DNA of 64,000 nucleotides from Sulfurirhabdus sp043759595 (GCA_043759595.1 JAYVLG010000158.1:1-64000), one strand, 5' to 3'; shown: positions 8,023-17,801, numbered from the stretch's first letter. Numbers and translations: made by a program. Notes: generated by a model not told the origin, from the letters alone.

Positions 8023-9927
8023 TTAGCGTTCAGCTTTAGCCAGCTTTTCCTTCATTACCTTGATTTCAGACTGTTTCTTCAGTGAAGACAGATAAACAGC
8101 TGTTTGCTCAGAAGCGACAAGCTCAGACAACCCTTGTGCGTAGGCTTTCCTTTTTGCTTCATCAATACTAGCTGCATCCGTTACTTTCGATATTTTCAGC
8201 AAAGTAAATCCACCCAGTGCATTCTCAACGCCAGCATAAGCCGGTAACTTATGGGCATCTGCTTTAAACACCTGAATTAAAGCAGCTTCATCCAGGCCTT
8301 GCGCATTTTGACGCGTAATCGTTTTGGAAGCGTCCCAGGTCAAGTCAACCGCTTTACCCTGCTTTAACTGCGCAAGCATTGCTTCTCCCTGTTGTTTAGC
8401 CATAATAGCCGCTTGTTCCTTTTGCAAGCGCTCTGCAATACCAGAACTCACTTGCTCAAATGGCTTGGTACTAGGCGCTTTATGATCAATCACCCGGGCA
8501 GAAACCAAGGTGTTGGAAGCCACTTCGACTGCTTCAGTATTACGCTTATTATTCAAGGATTCATCAGAAAACAGCGCTTGCAATATCTTCTCGTTATTTA
8601 AGCTTGCACCATCACCGCTAGTCCTGCTCACCCAACCACTGGTCTGAACAGTCAGCTTCATTGCATCCGCTGCAGGCTTTAAACTATCACCTTGTTCATA
8701 TACCATATTGCTGAAATTATCAGCCACTTCTGCAAATCTTTTGCTGGCTTTCTGTTTTTTCAATTCAGAAACTATTTCACCTTTCACTTCCTCAAGCATG
8801 CGGGATTTAGCAGGTTTAATAGCTGTGAGCTTAATGATGTGCAATCCGAAGTCAGATGTTACCGGACCTTTGATCTCACCAACAGTCATCTTGTATGCAG
8901 CATCTTCAAATGGTTTAACCATTGCGCCTCGACCAAACATACCCAGATCCCCGCCCTGTGCAGCAGAACCTGAATCTTGCGAATACTTTTTAGCTAACTC
9001 TGCAAAATCAGCAGGGTGACTTTTAACTTCATTCAGCACCTGATTCGCTTTCTCGATTGCAGCAGTTTTTTCAGCAGCAGTCGCATTGGGAGAAACATTA
9101 ATCAAAATATGTGAAGCCTGGCGCTCTTCAGCTGTCTGATACTGCTTTGAATGAGATAAATAATAGTTCTTCACTTCCTCATCGCTCACTTGCATTTGAG
9201 GTAGCAGTGCGTCAACAGAAAGTACAACATATTCTGCCCTCACCTGTTCAGGTACTTTAAAATCTGCAAGGTGGCTATCGTAATAGGATTTAACGGCAGC
9301 AGGCTCAATCTGTATTTTGGATAAAAATTGTGCGGGCTTTAAAACCTGTACGCTGGCTTCACGCTGCTGCTCGCTGGCTTTCATCACAGCTTCCACCACT
9401 GTATGAGACATAAACTGACTTGCGGTCAAACCACCCACAAGTTGCTGGCTCATCAACTCCTGCCTGACGCGAGATTCGAACATGGCGGATGTCATATTCT
9501 GGTTACGCAACAACGCATCATAACGTGATTTCTGGAACTGGCCATCTTGCTGAAAAGCAGGAATTTGCGCAATAACACTAGCCAGTTGAGCATCAGTGAT
9601 TGCCACGCCAATCTTGCTTGCCTCCTGCACGAGCAAGTGTTGATTTATGAGGTTATCAAGGACAGATTGCCTTACCTCAGGGCTATCCAGCAGCGCAGGG
9701 TCAAAACTCCCACCCAACTTGGTACGCAACCGTTCCTGCTGGTCTTTCAGTGCCTGAGTAAACTCCTGAGATAATATTTTTTGACCATTTACAGAAGCAA
9801 CCACATCTGCCTCACCCTTGTTATGGATATAGGAATCAACACCCCACAACGCAAAAGGAACAATGATCAGTGCAAGAATGATTTTAGCGAAAATTCCCTG
9901 GGCACGGTCACGTATAGCTTCCAGCAT
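8023..9927 (-). CDS. ppiD: Periplasmic folding chaperone / peptidyl-prolyl isomerase PpiD
   Basis: A 634-residue inner-membrane-anchored chaperone. A cytoplasmic N-terminus is followed by one membrane helix at about residues 12-32 (IFAKIILALIIVPFALWGV). Next comes a SurA-N-like chaperone region (about 35-230). A parvulin-type rotamase domain spans about 265-370, with ASHILI at the start and GGDLGMFGRGAMVKPFEDA inside. The C-terminal chaperone region follows. It helps newly exported proteins fold at the Sec exit site. Its position downstream of lon-hupB and the tRNA pair matches the conserved proteobacterial order. Confidence 0.93.
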   Translation of the reverse strand: MLEAIRDRAQGIFAKIILALIIVPFALWGVDSYIHNKGEADVVASVNGQKILSQEFTQALKDQQERLRTKLGGSFDPALLDSPEVRQSVLDNLINQHLLVQEASKIGVAITDAQLASVIAQIPAFQQDGQFQKSRYDALLRNQNMTSAMFESRVRQELMSQQLVGGLTASQFMSHTVVEAVMKASEQQREASVQVLKPAQFLSKIQIEPAAVKSYYDSHLADFKVPEQVRAEYVVLSVDALLPQMQVSDEEVKNYYLSHSKQYQTAEERQASHILINVSPNATAAEKTAAIEKANQVLNEVKSHPADFAELAKKYSQDSGSAAQGGDLGMFGRGAMVKPFEDAAYKMTVGEIKGPVTSDFGLHIIKLTAIKPAKSRMLEEVKGEIVSELKKQKASKRFAEVADNFSNMVYEQGDSLKPAADAMKLTVQTSGWVSRTSGDGASLNNEKILQALFSDESLNNKRNTEAVEVASNTLVSARVIDHKAPSTKPFEQVSSGIAERLQKEQAAIMAKQQGEAMLAQLKQGKAVDLTWDASKTITRQNAQGLDEAALIQVFKADAHKLPAYAGVENALGGFTLLKISKVTDAASIDEAKRKAYAQGLSELVASEQTAVYLSSLKKQSEIKVMKEKLAKAER

Positions 9928-10047
9928 ATTTATTTACCTGAATTAGATCAAATACCGAAGAGTAAAGGGTTATTCACGATGAGTAAAGAGGACAACGCTC
10001 AAAAACCGACTGCAAAGAGGAAAACTACTGAAAATGAGCTGAAAATG

Positions 10048-10077
10048 AAAAAAGGATGAACCAAGGTTCATCCTTTT
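10048..10077 (-). terminator. Rho-independent terminator after tRNA-Val/tRNA-Asp
   Basis: The 11-bp stem AAAAGGATGAA/TTCATCCTTTT has a loop of six bases, or two if the inner CC/GG pairs form. On the minus strand it is followed by a run of six T. It lies 5 bases beyond the 3' end of tRNA-Asp. No hairpin is visible between hupB and the tRNAs, so this may end a hupB-tRNA transcript. Confidence 0.8.
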
Positions 10078-10081
10078 AAAT

Positions 10082-10158
10082 TGGCGGAGTGGACGGGACT
10101 CGAACCCGCGACCTCAGCCGTGACAGGGCTGCATTCTAACCAACTGAACTACCACTCC
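10082..10158 (-). tRNA. tRNA-Asp (GTC)
   Basis: Read on the minus strand this gives a full cloverleaf: acceptor GGAGTGG/CCACTCC, anticodon loop containing GTC, T arm GGGTTCGAGTCCC and an encoded CCA end. The length is 77 bases including CCA. Confidence 0.97.
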
Positions 10159-10174
10159 AAAAACTAAAATCTTA

Positions 10175-10250
10175 TGGTGGGTGCTGAGGGGCTCGAACCC
10201 CCGACATTCGCCTTGTAAGGGCGACGCTCTACCAGCTGAGCTAAGCACCC
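10175..10250 (-). tRNA. tRNA-Val (TAC)
   Basis: The minus-strand cloverleaf has acceptor GGGTGCT/AGCACCC, anticodon TAC, T arm GGGGGTTCGAGCCCCT and encoded CCA. It lies 16 bases upstream of tRNA-Asp and 51 bases downstream of the hupB stop, so it is probably co-transcribed with both. Confidence 0.97.
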
Positions 10251-10301
10251 GTCTTGTTAAGATGTCTTGCTATTTACAATTCATCTTCAACCAAAGAGGC
10301 G

Positions 10302-10574
10302 CTAGTTTACACTATCTTTTAGCGCTTTACCAGCACGAAATTTAGGTATTTTTGCTGCCTTGATTTTAATGGTCGCTCCGGTACGCGGATTCCGACCATT
10401 TCGGGCAGCCCGCTTCCCAACGTAAAACGTTCCAAAACCAACCAGTGTAACCATCTCACCTTTTTTCATTGCACCTTTAACGGCTGTAATAGTAGCGTCA
10501 AGAGCACGGCCTGCAGCAGCTTTAGAAACATCAGCTTGTTTTGCAATTTGATCGATTAATTCAGATTTGTTCAC
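10302..10574 (-). CDS. hupB: DNA-binding protein HU
   Basis: A 90-residue histone-like HU protein, exactly the family length, that binds and bends DNA in the nucleoid. The family signature GFGTFYVGKRAARNGRNPRTG lies near residues 46-66. I place the start at the GTG (10574), preceded by an AGGGGA ribosome-binding site. The longer open frame would add 16 residues atypical of HU. It follows lon, from which it is separated by the lon terminator, and has its own promoter (10628-10657). Confidence 0.96.
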   Translation of the reverse strand: MNKSELIDQIAKQADVSKAAAGRALDATITAVKGAMKKGEMVTLVGFGTFYVGKRAARNGRNPRTGATIKIKAAKIPKFRAGKALKDSVN

Positions 10575-10627
10575 GTTGAGTCCCCTTTCTACAAAAATTG
10601 TAAATACAGGAAATGCCTGCAATCCGC

Positions 10628-10657
10628 TTTATATCAAGCCGCAAAACACTGTGTCAA
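10628..10657 (-). promoter_or_regulatory. Sigma70-type promoter for hupB
   Basis: On the minus strand a perfect -35 TTGACA (10652-10657) is separated by 18 bases from the -10 TATAAA (10628-10633). The start codon of hupB lies about 54 bases downstream of the -10. Confidence 0.7.
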
Positions 10658-10850
10658 GCGATTTACGGAAAATAAATACATGCTTAAAACTTCAAAGAAA
10701 GATAAATCGTTATAACACAATTAGATATATAGCATCTTCCACATTAGTATCAAACACCATGCATTACCTACTTCACAACTAATATTTCATGAAAATAGTG
10801 ATAGTATGGCCTCGCAGCCAATTTTTATTTTTATCTTCGTCATGCTAAAA

Positions 10851-10888
10851 CTAAAAAGGGTGAATGTTTTCACATTCACCCTTTTTAG
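10851..10888 (-). terminator. Terminator of lon
   Basis: A perfect 16-bp stem (CTAAAAAGGGTGAATG and its complement) with a six-base loop lies 20 bases beyond the lon stop codon. The stem base is A/T-rich, so it could end transcription on either strand. Confidence 0.8.
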
Positions 10889-10908
10889 CCTGCCACACTT
10901 AACTGATT

Positions 10909-13332
10909 CTAGTGCTTAATAACAGCCGGCTTTTTTTCCTCAACAGCGGGTGGTACAGCAGCCGTTGCATCTACCGGAGCAACATCTTCAAGCGGTTGGG
11001 GTTTACGTTCCAGAGCCAGCTCAAGAACCTGATCTATCCATTTTACAGGATGAATATCCAGTTTGTTCTTGATGTTATCTGGAATATCTACCAGATCCTT
11101 CACGTTTTCTTCTGGAATCAGTACCGTCTTAATTCCACCGCGATGTGCTGCCAGCAGCTTTTCCTTCAGGCCACCAATTGGCAGGATTTCACCCCGCAAG
11201 GTAATTTCGCCTGTCATGGCAACATCAGCACGTACAGGAATGCCTGTCAGCACTGACACCATCGCAGTAGTGATTGCACCACCCGCGCTTGGACCATCCT
11301 TCGGCGTTGCCCCTTCAGGCAAGTGAATATGAATATCGTTCTTCTGATAGAAATCTTCAGGGATACCTAGGATACGAGAACGACTTCTTACGACACTCAA
11401 GGCAGCCTGGATAGACTCTTGCATTACTTCGCCCAGCTTACCTGTTGTAATCATTTTACCGCGACCTGGAAGCAATGCACTTTCAATGGTCAACAGCTCG
11501 CCACCTACTTCAGTCCATGCAAGCCCGGTAACCTGACCAACTTGATTGTTTTTCTCGGCTATACCATAACTAAATCGACGTACGCCTAAAAATTTGTCAA
11601 GATTACGCGCGTTAACAGTAACCTTGTTGCCGCGCGCTTGCTTTAACAGCAGGGTTTTTACCACCTTACGGCAAATTTTGGCAACTTCGCGATCCAGCGA
11701 ACGCACACCCGCTTCTCGTGTGTAATAACGCACGATATCACGAATTGCGCTTTCCGAAACAATCAGTTCCGTCGCCTTCAGGCCATGATTCTGCATCTGC
11801 TTATCAAGCAAATAGCGCATAGCGATATTCACTTTTTCATCTTCCGTATAGCCAGAAAGACGAATAATTTCCATACGATCCAGTAATGGACCAGGAATAT
11901 TCATGGTATTCGCAGTAGCGACAAACATCACATCAGACAAATCATATTCAACTTCAACATAATGATCGACAAATGTATGATTTTGCTCAGGATCCAGCAC
12001 CTCTAACAACGCTGATGATGGGTCGCCACGGAAATCCTGCCCCATTTTATCCACTTCATCCAGCAGGAATAATGGATTGCGCACTGTCGACTTTGTCATG
12101 CTCTGCAAAATCTTGCCCGGCATAGAACCAATATAAGTCCGACGATGGCCGCGAATTTCAGCTTCGTCTCTCACTCCGCCGAGCGCCATACGGATGAACT
12201 TACGGTTTGTGGCTTTAGCGATGGACTGCCCCAGCGAGGTCTTACCAACTCCGGGCGGTCCAACCAGACAAAGAATTGGCGCTTTTAATTTATCTACGCG
12301 CTGTTGCACTGCCAGATATTCGATAATCCGTTCTTTAACCTTTTCCAAACCGTAATGATCTTTATCCAGTATTTCTTCTGCAACGCGCAGATCTTTACTG
12401 ATTTTGGTTTTTTTCTTCCATGGCAACCCAACCAGTGTATCAATATAAGTACGCACAACGGTAGCTTCTGCAGACATAGGAGACATCAGACGAAGCTTTT
12501 TCAGCTCTGCCTCCGCCTTTATTTTCGCTTCTTTAGGCATTTGCGCGCCCTTGATTTTTTTATCAAGTTCATCAAGGTCTGCACCTTCTTCAATTTCGCC
12601 CAGTTCTTTTTGAATGGCCTTTACCTGCTCATTCAAATAATATTCACGCTGGCTTTTTTCCATCTGGCGCTTAACGCGACCGCGAATACGTTTTTCAACT
12701 TGAAGTATGTCAATTTCAGTTTCCATCAAGCTCATGAGATGCTCAAGACGTTTACCTACATCCAGCATTTCCAGTACTTCCTGCTTTTGTTCCAGCTTCA
12801 GCGGCAAATGCGCTGCTATCGTATCAGCAAGACGCCCAGCTTCATCAATGCCTGCCAATGAGGTCAAAATTTCAGGTGGAATCTTTTTATTGAGCTTCAC
12901 ATACTGATCAAACTGAGCGACCAAAGCACGCTTCATCGCTTCAACTTCATGATCTTCCATTTCATCTGTAGCAATAGGCTTTGCACGCGCAGAATAATGT
13001 GTTTTGTCATCAATGAATTCAAGAATATTTGAGCGTTTTTCACCCTCAACCAGCACTTTCACTGTGCCATCAGGCAACTTCAACATTTGCAATATGCTTG
13101 CAATGCTACCAATTTCGTACAGATCTTCCGGAGTTGGCTCATCTTTTGCCGCGGATTTCTGCGCCACCAGCAAAATGTTCTTGCCGGATTCCATTGCAGT
13201 TTCAAGCGCCTTTATGGATTTTGGGCGCCCCACGAACAAGGGAATGACCATATGCGGAAACACTACGACATCTCGCAATGGCAGTAACGGTAAAGTCACT
13301 TCATCAGTGATCGGATTTTCAATATTTGCCAT
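10909..13332 (-). CDS. lon: ATP-dependent protease Lon
   Basis: An 807-residue cytoplasmic AAA+ serine protease that degrades misfolded and regulatory proteins. The LON N-terminal substrate domain covers about 12-205. The AAA+ module has Walker A GPPGVGKT with Lys364 and Walker B FLLDEVDK. The protease domain has the Ser-Lys dyad, Ser682 in GPSAGG and probably Lys725 in GGLKEK. The C-terminus carries an extra Pro/Ala/Glu tail of about 35 residues after the conserved end. The ATG is preceded by AGGTGGG. It sits between clpX and hupB, the usual proteobacterial order. A heat-shock-like promoter is proposed upstream. Confidence 0.97.
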   Translation of the reverse strand: MANIENPITDEVTLPLLPLRDVVVFPHMVIPLFVGRPKSIKALETAMESGKNILLVAQKSAAKDEPTPEDLYEIGSIASILQMLKLPDGTVKVLVEGEKRSNILEFIDDKTHYSARAKPIATDEMEDHEVEAMKRALVAQFDQYVKLNKKIPPEILTSLAGIDEAGRLADTIAAHLPLKLEQKQEVLEMLDVGKRLEHLMSLMETEIDILQVEKRIRGRVKRQMEKSQREYYLNEQVKAIQKELGEIEEGADLDELDKKIKGAQMPKEAKIKAEAELKKLRLMSPMSAEATVVRTYIDTLVGLPWKKKTKISKDLRVAEEILDKDHYGLEKVKERIIEYLAVQQRVDKLKAPILCLVGPPGVGKTSLGQSIAKATNRKFIRMALGGVRDEAEIRGHRRTYIGSMPGKILQSMTKSTVRNPLFLLDEVDKMGQDFRGDPSSALLEVLDPEQNHTFVDHYVEVEYDLSDVMFVATANTMNIPGPLLDRMEIIRLSGYTEDEKVNIAMRYLLDKQMQNHGLKATELIVSESAIRDIVRYYTREAGVRSLDREVAKICRKVVKTLLLKQARGNKVTVNARNLDKFLGVRRFSYGIAEKNNQVGQVTGLAWTEVGGELLTIESALLPGRGKMITTGKLGEVMQESIQAALSVVRSRSRILGIPEDFYQKNDIHIHLPEGATPKDGPSAGGAITTAMVSVLTGIPVRADVAMTGEITLRGEILPIGGLKEKLLAAHRGGIKTVLIPEENVKDLVDIPDNIKNKLDIHPVKWIDQVLELALERKPQPLEDVAPVDATAAVPPAVEEKKPAVIKH

Positions 13333-13370
13333 GTCATCCCACCTAAAAAAATTACGGATAGAAACTCTAG

Positions 13371-13397
13371 TTGAGGGCCGACTTCGTGAATTTCAAG
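13371..13397 (-). promoter_or_regulatory. Possible heat-shock (sigma32-type) promoter of lon
   Basis: Minus strand: CTTGAAA (13391-13397), then 13 bases, then CCCTCAA (13371-13377). This resembles the sigma32 pattern CTTGAAA-N(11-16)-CCCCATNT, with a full -35 match and a partial -10 match. It lies about 40-65 bases upstream of the lon start. Lon is a classical heat-shock gene, which makes the assignment plausible, but the -10 is imperfect. Confidence 0.45.
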
Positions 13398-13471
13398 TCA
13401 TTCAAGGATCAGTTGGCAATAAATTTGCACAATGTGATGAAAAAAACAATCAATCAAGTACTACAACTTCA

Positions 13472-13501
13472 AGGAATACAGGGAATAAACCCTGCATTCC
13501 T
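13472..13501 (-). terminator. Hairpin downstream of clpX, weak terminator
   Basis: A 12-bp stem with one mismatch (AGGAATACAGGG versus CCCTGCATTCCT) lies 8 bases after the clpX stop. No T run follows on the minus strand, so termination may be weak, or the hairpin may only protect the mRNA end. Confidence 0.5.
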
Positions 13502-13509
13502 GAATACAA

Positions 13510-14775
13510 TCAAGCAGATTCAGCTGCCTTCGGTTTATCCGCATAAATAAGCAACGGTTTGCCTTCCGCATCTATCACGCTATCATCCAGCACCACTTTG
13601 CTCACATTAGACAAGGATGGTAAATCAAACATGGTATCCAATAAAGCATGTTCAATAATGGAACGTAAGCCACGAGCACCCGTTTTGCGTGCCAATGCTT
13701 TGCGAGAAATCGCATCCAGCGCTTCCGTACGGAACTCCAGCTCCACGCCTTCCATCTGGAATAATTTCTGGAATTGTTTGGTCAACGCATTTTTTGGTTC
13801 GGTCAGAATCTGCATCAAGGCGGCTTCATCCAACTCTTCAAGTGTCGCAACTACGGGCAGACGCCCCACAAATTCTGGAATCAAACCAAATTTAATGAGA
13901 TCTTCGGGTTCTACGTCACGCAAAATCTCACCGATATCCTTCCGGTTATCTTTGCTCTTAACTTCTGCACCGAATCCAATTCCACCCTTCTCGGCACGAT
14001 TACGGATGACTTTATCAAGACCGCTAAACGCACCACCACATATAAAGAGGATGTTTGTGGTATCAACCTGCACAAATTCCTGATTTGGGTGCTTACGGCC
14101 ACCTTGTGGAGGCACGGAAGCCACTGTACCTTCAATCAGCTTCAGCAAGGCTTGCTGCACACCTTCACCGGACACATCGCGCGTAATCGAAGGGTTATCG
14201 GATTTGCGAGAAATCTTGTCGATTTCGTCGATATACACAATACCCTGCTGTGCTTTCTCAACATCGTAATCGCATTTTTGCAATAGTTTTTGAATGATGT
14301 TTTCTACGTCTTCCCCTACATAACCAGCCTCAGTAAGCGTAGTTGCATCAGCCATAACAAAGGGAACATTAAGCAAACGCGCCAAGGTTTGGGCCAACAA
14401 TGTTTTACCTGAGCCCGTAGGCCCTACCAGTAAAATATTACTCTTTGCCAATTCAACTTCGTCTGATTTACTTGAGTTTCTCAAGCGTTTGTAATGGTTA
14501 TAAACCGCTACAGACAGAATTTTCTTAGCCTGATCCTGGCCAATCACATATTCATCCAGTATTGCACGGATTTCATGAGGAACCGGGAGTTCCAGTTTCC
14601 CGGTTTTTTCTGACTTGTCACCCTGAATTTCTTCACGAATGATGTCATTGCATAGCTCCACGCATTCATCACAAATGAATACTGAGGGGCCGGCGATCAG
14701 CTTTCTCACTTCGTGCTGGCTTTTGCCACAGAAAGAGCAATAAAGTAGTTTTTCGCCGCCAATTTTGTCAGACAT
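13510..14775 (-). CDS. clpX: ATP-dependent Clp protease ATP-binding subunit ClpX
   Basis: A 421-residue AAA+ unfoldase that feeds substrates to ClpP. The N-terminal zinc-binding domain has CSFC and CDEC (Cys pairs within residues 13-38). Walker A GPTGSGKT, the pore loop GYVGED and Walker B VYIDEIDKI follow. The C-terminal small domain includes KTGARGLRSIIE. It lies 41 bases downstream of clpP and is likely co-transcribed with tig-clpP. Confidence 0.97.
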   Translation of the reverse strand: MSDKIGGEKLLYCSFCGKSQHEVRKLIAGPSVFICDECVELCNDIIREEIQGDKSEKTGKLELPVPHEIRAILDEYVIGQDQAKKILSVAVYNHYKRLRNSSKSDEVELAKSNILLVGPTGSGKTLLAQTLARLLNVPFVMADATTLTEAGYVGEDVENIIQKLLQKCDYDVEKAQQGIVYIDEIDKISRKSDNPSITRDVSGEGVQQALLKLIEGTVASVPPQGGRKHPNQEFVQVDTTNILFICGGAFSGLDKVIRNRAEKGGIGFGAEVKSKDNRKDIGEILRDVEPEDLIKFGLIPEFVGRLPVVATLEELDEAALMQILTEPKNALTKQFQKLFQMEGVELEFRTEALDAISRKALARKTGARGLRSIIEHALLDTMFDLPSLSNVSKVVLDDSVIDAEGKPLLIYADKPKAAESA

Positions 14776-14816
14776 AACCCGTTTCCCTAAATTTACAATG
14801 TATTTTCAAAGCGTTA

Positions 14817-15443
14817 CTAAGCAGTTTCAGCTCTGGTTTCCAGCACTTTGTCAATTAATCCATACTTTACAGATTCCGCACCACTCATAAAATAATCGCG
14901 GTCGCTGTCTCTCTCAATGGTTTTGACTGATTGACCAGAATGTTGCGATAACATTTCATTCAAACGTCCACGCAGGTAGAGAATTTCTTTAGCGTGAATC
15001 TCTATATCTGAAGCTTGCCCCTGAAACCCGCCACTAGGCTGGTGAATCATGACCCGCGAATTAGGCAGACAAAAACGTTTGCCTTTAGCCCCTGCTGTTA
15101 ACAGGAAAGCGCCCATACTGGCAGCCTGACCAATGCACAAAGTGCTTACGTCTGGCTTAATAAACTGCATGGTGTCATAAATTGCCAAACCAGCAGAAAC
15201 TGAGCCACCTGGTGAGTTGATATACAAATGTATATCTTTATCAGGGTTTTCTGATTCCAGAAACAGTAATTGCGCCACAATCAGATTAGCTGAAACTTCA
15301 TTCACAGGTCCTACTAAAAAGACAACTCGCTCTTTCAATAAACGCGAGTAAATATCGTAGGCTCTTTCACCACGTCCAGTTTGTTCAACGACCATGGGTA
15401 CCAGCCCCAAGCCTTGTGGTTCCCAGTTACGGTTTTCAATCAT
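14817..15443 (-). CDS. clpP: ATP-dependent Clp protease proteolytic subunit ClpP
   Basis: A 208-residue serine peptidase that forms the double-heptamer chamber used with ClpX or ClpA. The catalytic Ser109 is in GQAASMGA and His134 is in MIHQPSGG. The start overlaps the tig stop by 4 bases, giving translational coupling and the familiar tig-clpP-clpX order. It starts at MIENRNWEPQGLGLVPMV, typical of betaproteobacterial ClpP with a short propeptide. Confidence 0.97.
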   Translation of the reverse strand: MIENRNWEPQGLGLVPMVVEQTGRGERAYDIYSRLLKERVVFLVGPVNEVSANLIVAQLLFLESENPDKDIHLYINSPGGSVSAGLAIYDTMQFIKPDVSTLCIGQAASMGAFLLTAGAKGKRFCLPNSRVMIHQPSGGFQGQASDIEIHAKEILYLRGRLNEMLSQHSGQSVKTIERDSDRDYFMSGAESVKYGLIDKVLETRAETA

Positions 15444-16741
15444 TTAGCATTTCCCATCAATTCATCAAAAGTGAGTGGCTTGTCTTCTACTTTAGCACGC
15501 TCAAGCACCCATGCAACTACGTTATCTTCTAATGCCAATGATTCAACTTCAGCCAGGCGCTCTGGATTTTGGTAGTACCACTTGACCATTTCTTCTGGCT
15601 GCTCATAGCTTTGCGCATAATCCGTCAGTATAGCGCGAACCTGATCTGGCTTGGCTTGAAGACTATTTGCCTTTACCAACTCGGCAAGAATCAATCCTAA
15701 TCCTACACGTCTTTTAGCTTGTTCTTCAAAAATTTCCGCTGGCAATGGAATATCGGATACTTTCATACCCCGTGCAACCATATCATTCTGCGCTTGCTGC
15801 AGGAGACGTTCAACTTCCATCCCAACCAATGCTTTTGGCAAGTCCAGCTTGCTGGTTTCCAGTAACGCTTCCATTACCTTTTCTTTAGCCAGGTTTTTTA
15901 CGCGACTTTTTACTTCGCGTTCGAGATTGGCCTTGATTTCACCACGCATTTTATCAAGGTCACCATCTTCAACACCCAGTGTCTTTGCGAATTCAGTGTC
16001 AACTGCCGGCATTGTCGGCTCAGCTACTGCATTCAGCTTCACCTCAAAAGTCACGGTTTTTCCAGCCACGTCTCTTCCATGATAATCTTCTGGGAAAGTT
16101 AATTCAAATACCTTCTCTTGTCCTTTAACCATGCCAATAAGCTGGTTTTCGAAATCTTTGAGCAGACGGCTTTCACCTAATACAATGACCTGGCCTTTCG
16201 CTTGGCCGCCAGGAAACAGCGTTCCATCCATTTTGCCTGTGTAATCGATATTCACCTGATCACCTGTCACCACGGCGCGGTCTGCATTTTCATATTGAAC
16301 ACGTTGCTTGCGAAGTATTTCAATCGTCTTATCGATATCTGCTTCGCCCACCTGAACAGTTGGCCGTTCAATGGACTTGCCGCTGATGTCACCTAGTACA
16401 ACATCAGGGTAAACTTCAAATGTCGCTGTAAACTCCCAGTTGTTTTCGCCTTCAGGCGTTGGCTTGGCTTCAAACCGTGGGTATCCAGCCACTCTAAATT
16501 GTTGCGCGCGCACTGCTTCCGAAAATCCCTTTTGCAGTGCTTCACCCAGCACTTCCTGGCGAACTTGGCCGCCATGCTGTTGTTCGACAATTTTCATCGG
16601 CACTTTACCGGGACGGAATCCATGGACTTTTACATTGCGGGCAAGTTGCTTGAGGCGATTTGCAACTTCCGTGGTGATCTGCTCATTTGGCAGAGTAACG
16701 TCAAGACGTTTTTCTAGTGGGCTCAGGTTTTCTGACTGCAT
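15440..16741 (-). CDS. tig: Trigger factor
   Basis: A 433-residue ribosome-bound chaperone and prolyl isomerase. The N-terminal ribosome-binding domain carries the GFRPGKVP signature near residues 41-48. The FKBP-type domain (about 150-235, DQVNIDYTGKMDG) and the helical C-terminal chaperone arms follow. A GAGGAA ribosome-binding site precedes the ATG. The gene begins only 24 bases after a tRNA-Leu gene with no terminator between them, so its mRNA probably comes from a tRNA-tig read-through transcript. Confidence 0.96.
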   Translation of the reverse strand: MQSENLSPLEKRLDVTLPNEQITTEVANRLKQLARNVKVHGFRPGKVPMKIVEQQHGGQVRQEVLGEALQKGFSEAVRAQQFRVAGYPRFEAKPTPEGENNWEFTATFEVYPDVVLGDISGKSIERPTVQVGEADIDKTIEILRKQRVQYENADRAVVTGDQVNIDYTGKMDGTLFPGGQAKGQVIVLGESRLLKDFENQLIGMVKGQEKVFELTFPEDYHGRDVAGKTVTFEVKLNAVAEPTMPAVDTEFAKTLGVEDGDLDKMRGEIKANLEREVKSRVKNLAKEKVMEALLETSKLDLPKALVGMEVERLLQQAQNDMVARGMKVSDIPLPAEIFEEQAKRRVGLGLILAELVKANSLQAKPDQVRAILTDYAQSYEQPEEMVKWYYQNPERLAEVESLALEDNVVAWVLERAKVEDKPLTFDELMGNAK

Positions 16742-16765
16742 TGCTATTCCTCAAAACAAAATATA

Positions 16766-16850
<85 letters not shown>

Positions 16851-16961
16851 AAACCCGTAAGTGTAATATAATATTTACCTAACTGACAGTAGGCAATACA
16901 CCACCAATTATGATAATAATTGATTATTTATTCCATCACCAGCCTTAATTTCCCATTTCCG

Positions 16962-17786
16962 ATGCCACAACCCTATACAATTGAGCACTACGAAAACTTC
17001 CCTGTCGCTTCGATACTGCTTCCACATCGACTTCGGCATCCAATCAGTGTGATTTATACCTTCGCGCGACAGGCTGATGATTTTGCAGATGAAGGCGATA
17101 TCAGCGATGAAAGCCGTCTTGCATTACTGGATGAATTCCGCCAGGAACTGGATCTGATTAAATCCAAAGCCACTCCACGCACGCAACTTTTTCTGGACTT
17201 GACTGACATTATTGACAAATTCAAACTTCCCTTGCAGCCTTTTTATGATTTACTCAGTGCGTTTTCTCAAGATGTCACCAAAACCCGCTACGCCGATTTT
17301 GGTGAACTTATCCAGTATTGTCGTCGCTCAGCAAACCCGGTCGGTCAGCTTTTGCTGCATTTATACGGTGAAGCTACGCCAAAAAATCTGGCCTATTCAG
17401 ATGCTATCTGCACCAGCCTCCAGCTCATCAATTTTTGGCAGGATATTGCAATCGATTTTAAAAAAGATCGTATTTATCTGCCACAGGATGAAATGGCCAA
17501 ATTTAAAATCAGCGAGAATCAGATTGCTCAAGGCAACACAAATGAACTATGGGGATCATTAATGTTATTTCAACTAGATAGGACAAGAAAATTACTCCAG
17601 GCAGGCGCACCGCTCGGAAAAGTGCTACAGGGAAGAATAGGTCTTGAAATGCGCATGATTATAATGGGTGGGGAAACCATCCTGCGAAAATTACACAAAT
17701 CCAAAGGAGATGTATTTCGCAACCGGCCTGTACTCAAGCCAATTGATTGGTTATACATGAGCTATCGTGCAATTCGGGCAAAATAA
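16962..17786 (+). CDS. hpnC: Hydroxysqualene synthase HpnC
   Basis: A 274-residue squalene/phytoene synthase-family enzyme. In the HpnCDE route it hydrolyses presqualene diphosphate to hydroxysqualene. The first Asp-rich motif is QADDFADE (residues 38-44). The second is the HpnC-type NFWQDIAIDF, with KKDRIYLPQDEM after it. I start at the ATG of MPQPYTIEHYENFPVAS; the longer frame from a TTG adds 14 residues not typical of the family. It is the first gene of a plus-strand operon, divergent from tRNA-Leu. Confidence 0.92.
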   Translation: MPQPYTIEHYENFPVASILLPHRLRHPISVIYTFARQADDFADEGDISDESRLALLDEFRQELDLIKSKATPRTQLFLDLTDIIDKFKLPLQPFYDLLSAFSQDVTKTRYADFGELIQYCRRSANPVGQLLLHLYGEATPKNLAYSDAICTSLQLINFWQDIAIDFKKDRIYLPQDEMAKFKISENQIAQGNTNELWGSLMLFQLDRTRKLLQAGAPLGKVLQGRIGLEMRMIIMGGETILRKLHKSKGDVFRNRPVLKPIDWLYMSYRAIRAK

Positions 17787-17801
17787 CCACAGGAATATAT
17801 A

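Noticed and set aside
9979..10059. Short lysine-rich frame between ppiD and tRNA-Asp
   Set aside because: The 26 codons run into the tRNA terminator stem and the composition reflects A-rich sequence.
13004..13546. Plus-strand frame crossing the lon start and the lon-clpX spacer
   Set aside because: It is mostly antisense to the conserved lon N-terminus, with no start signal.
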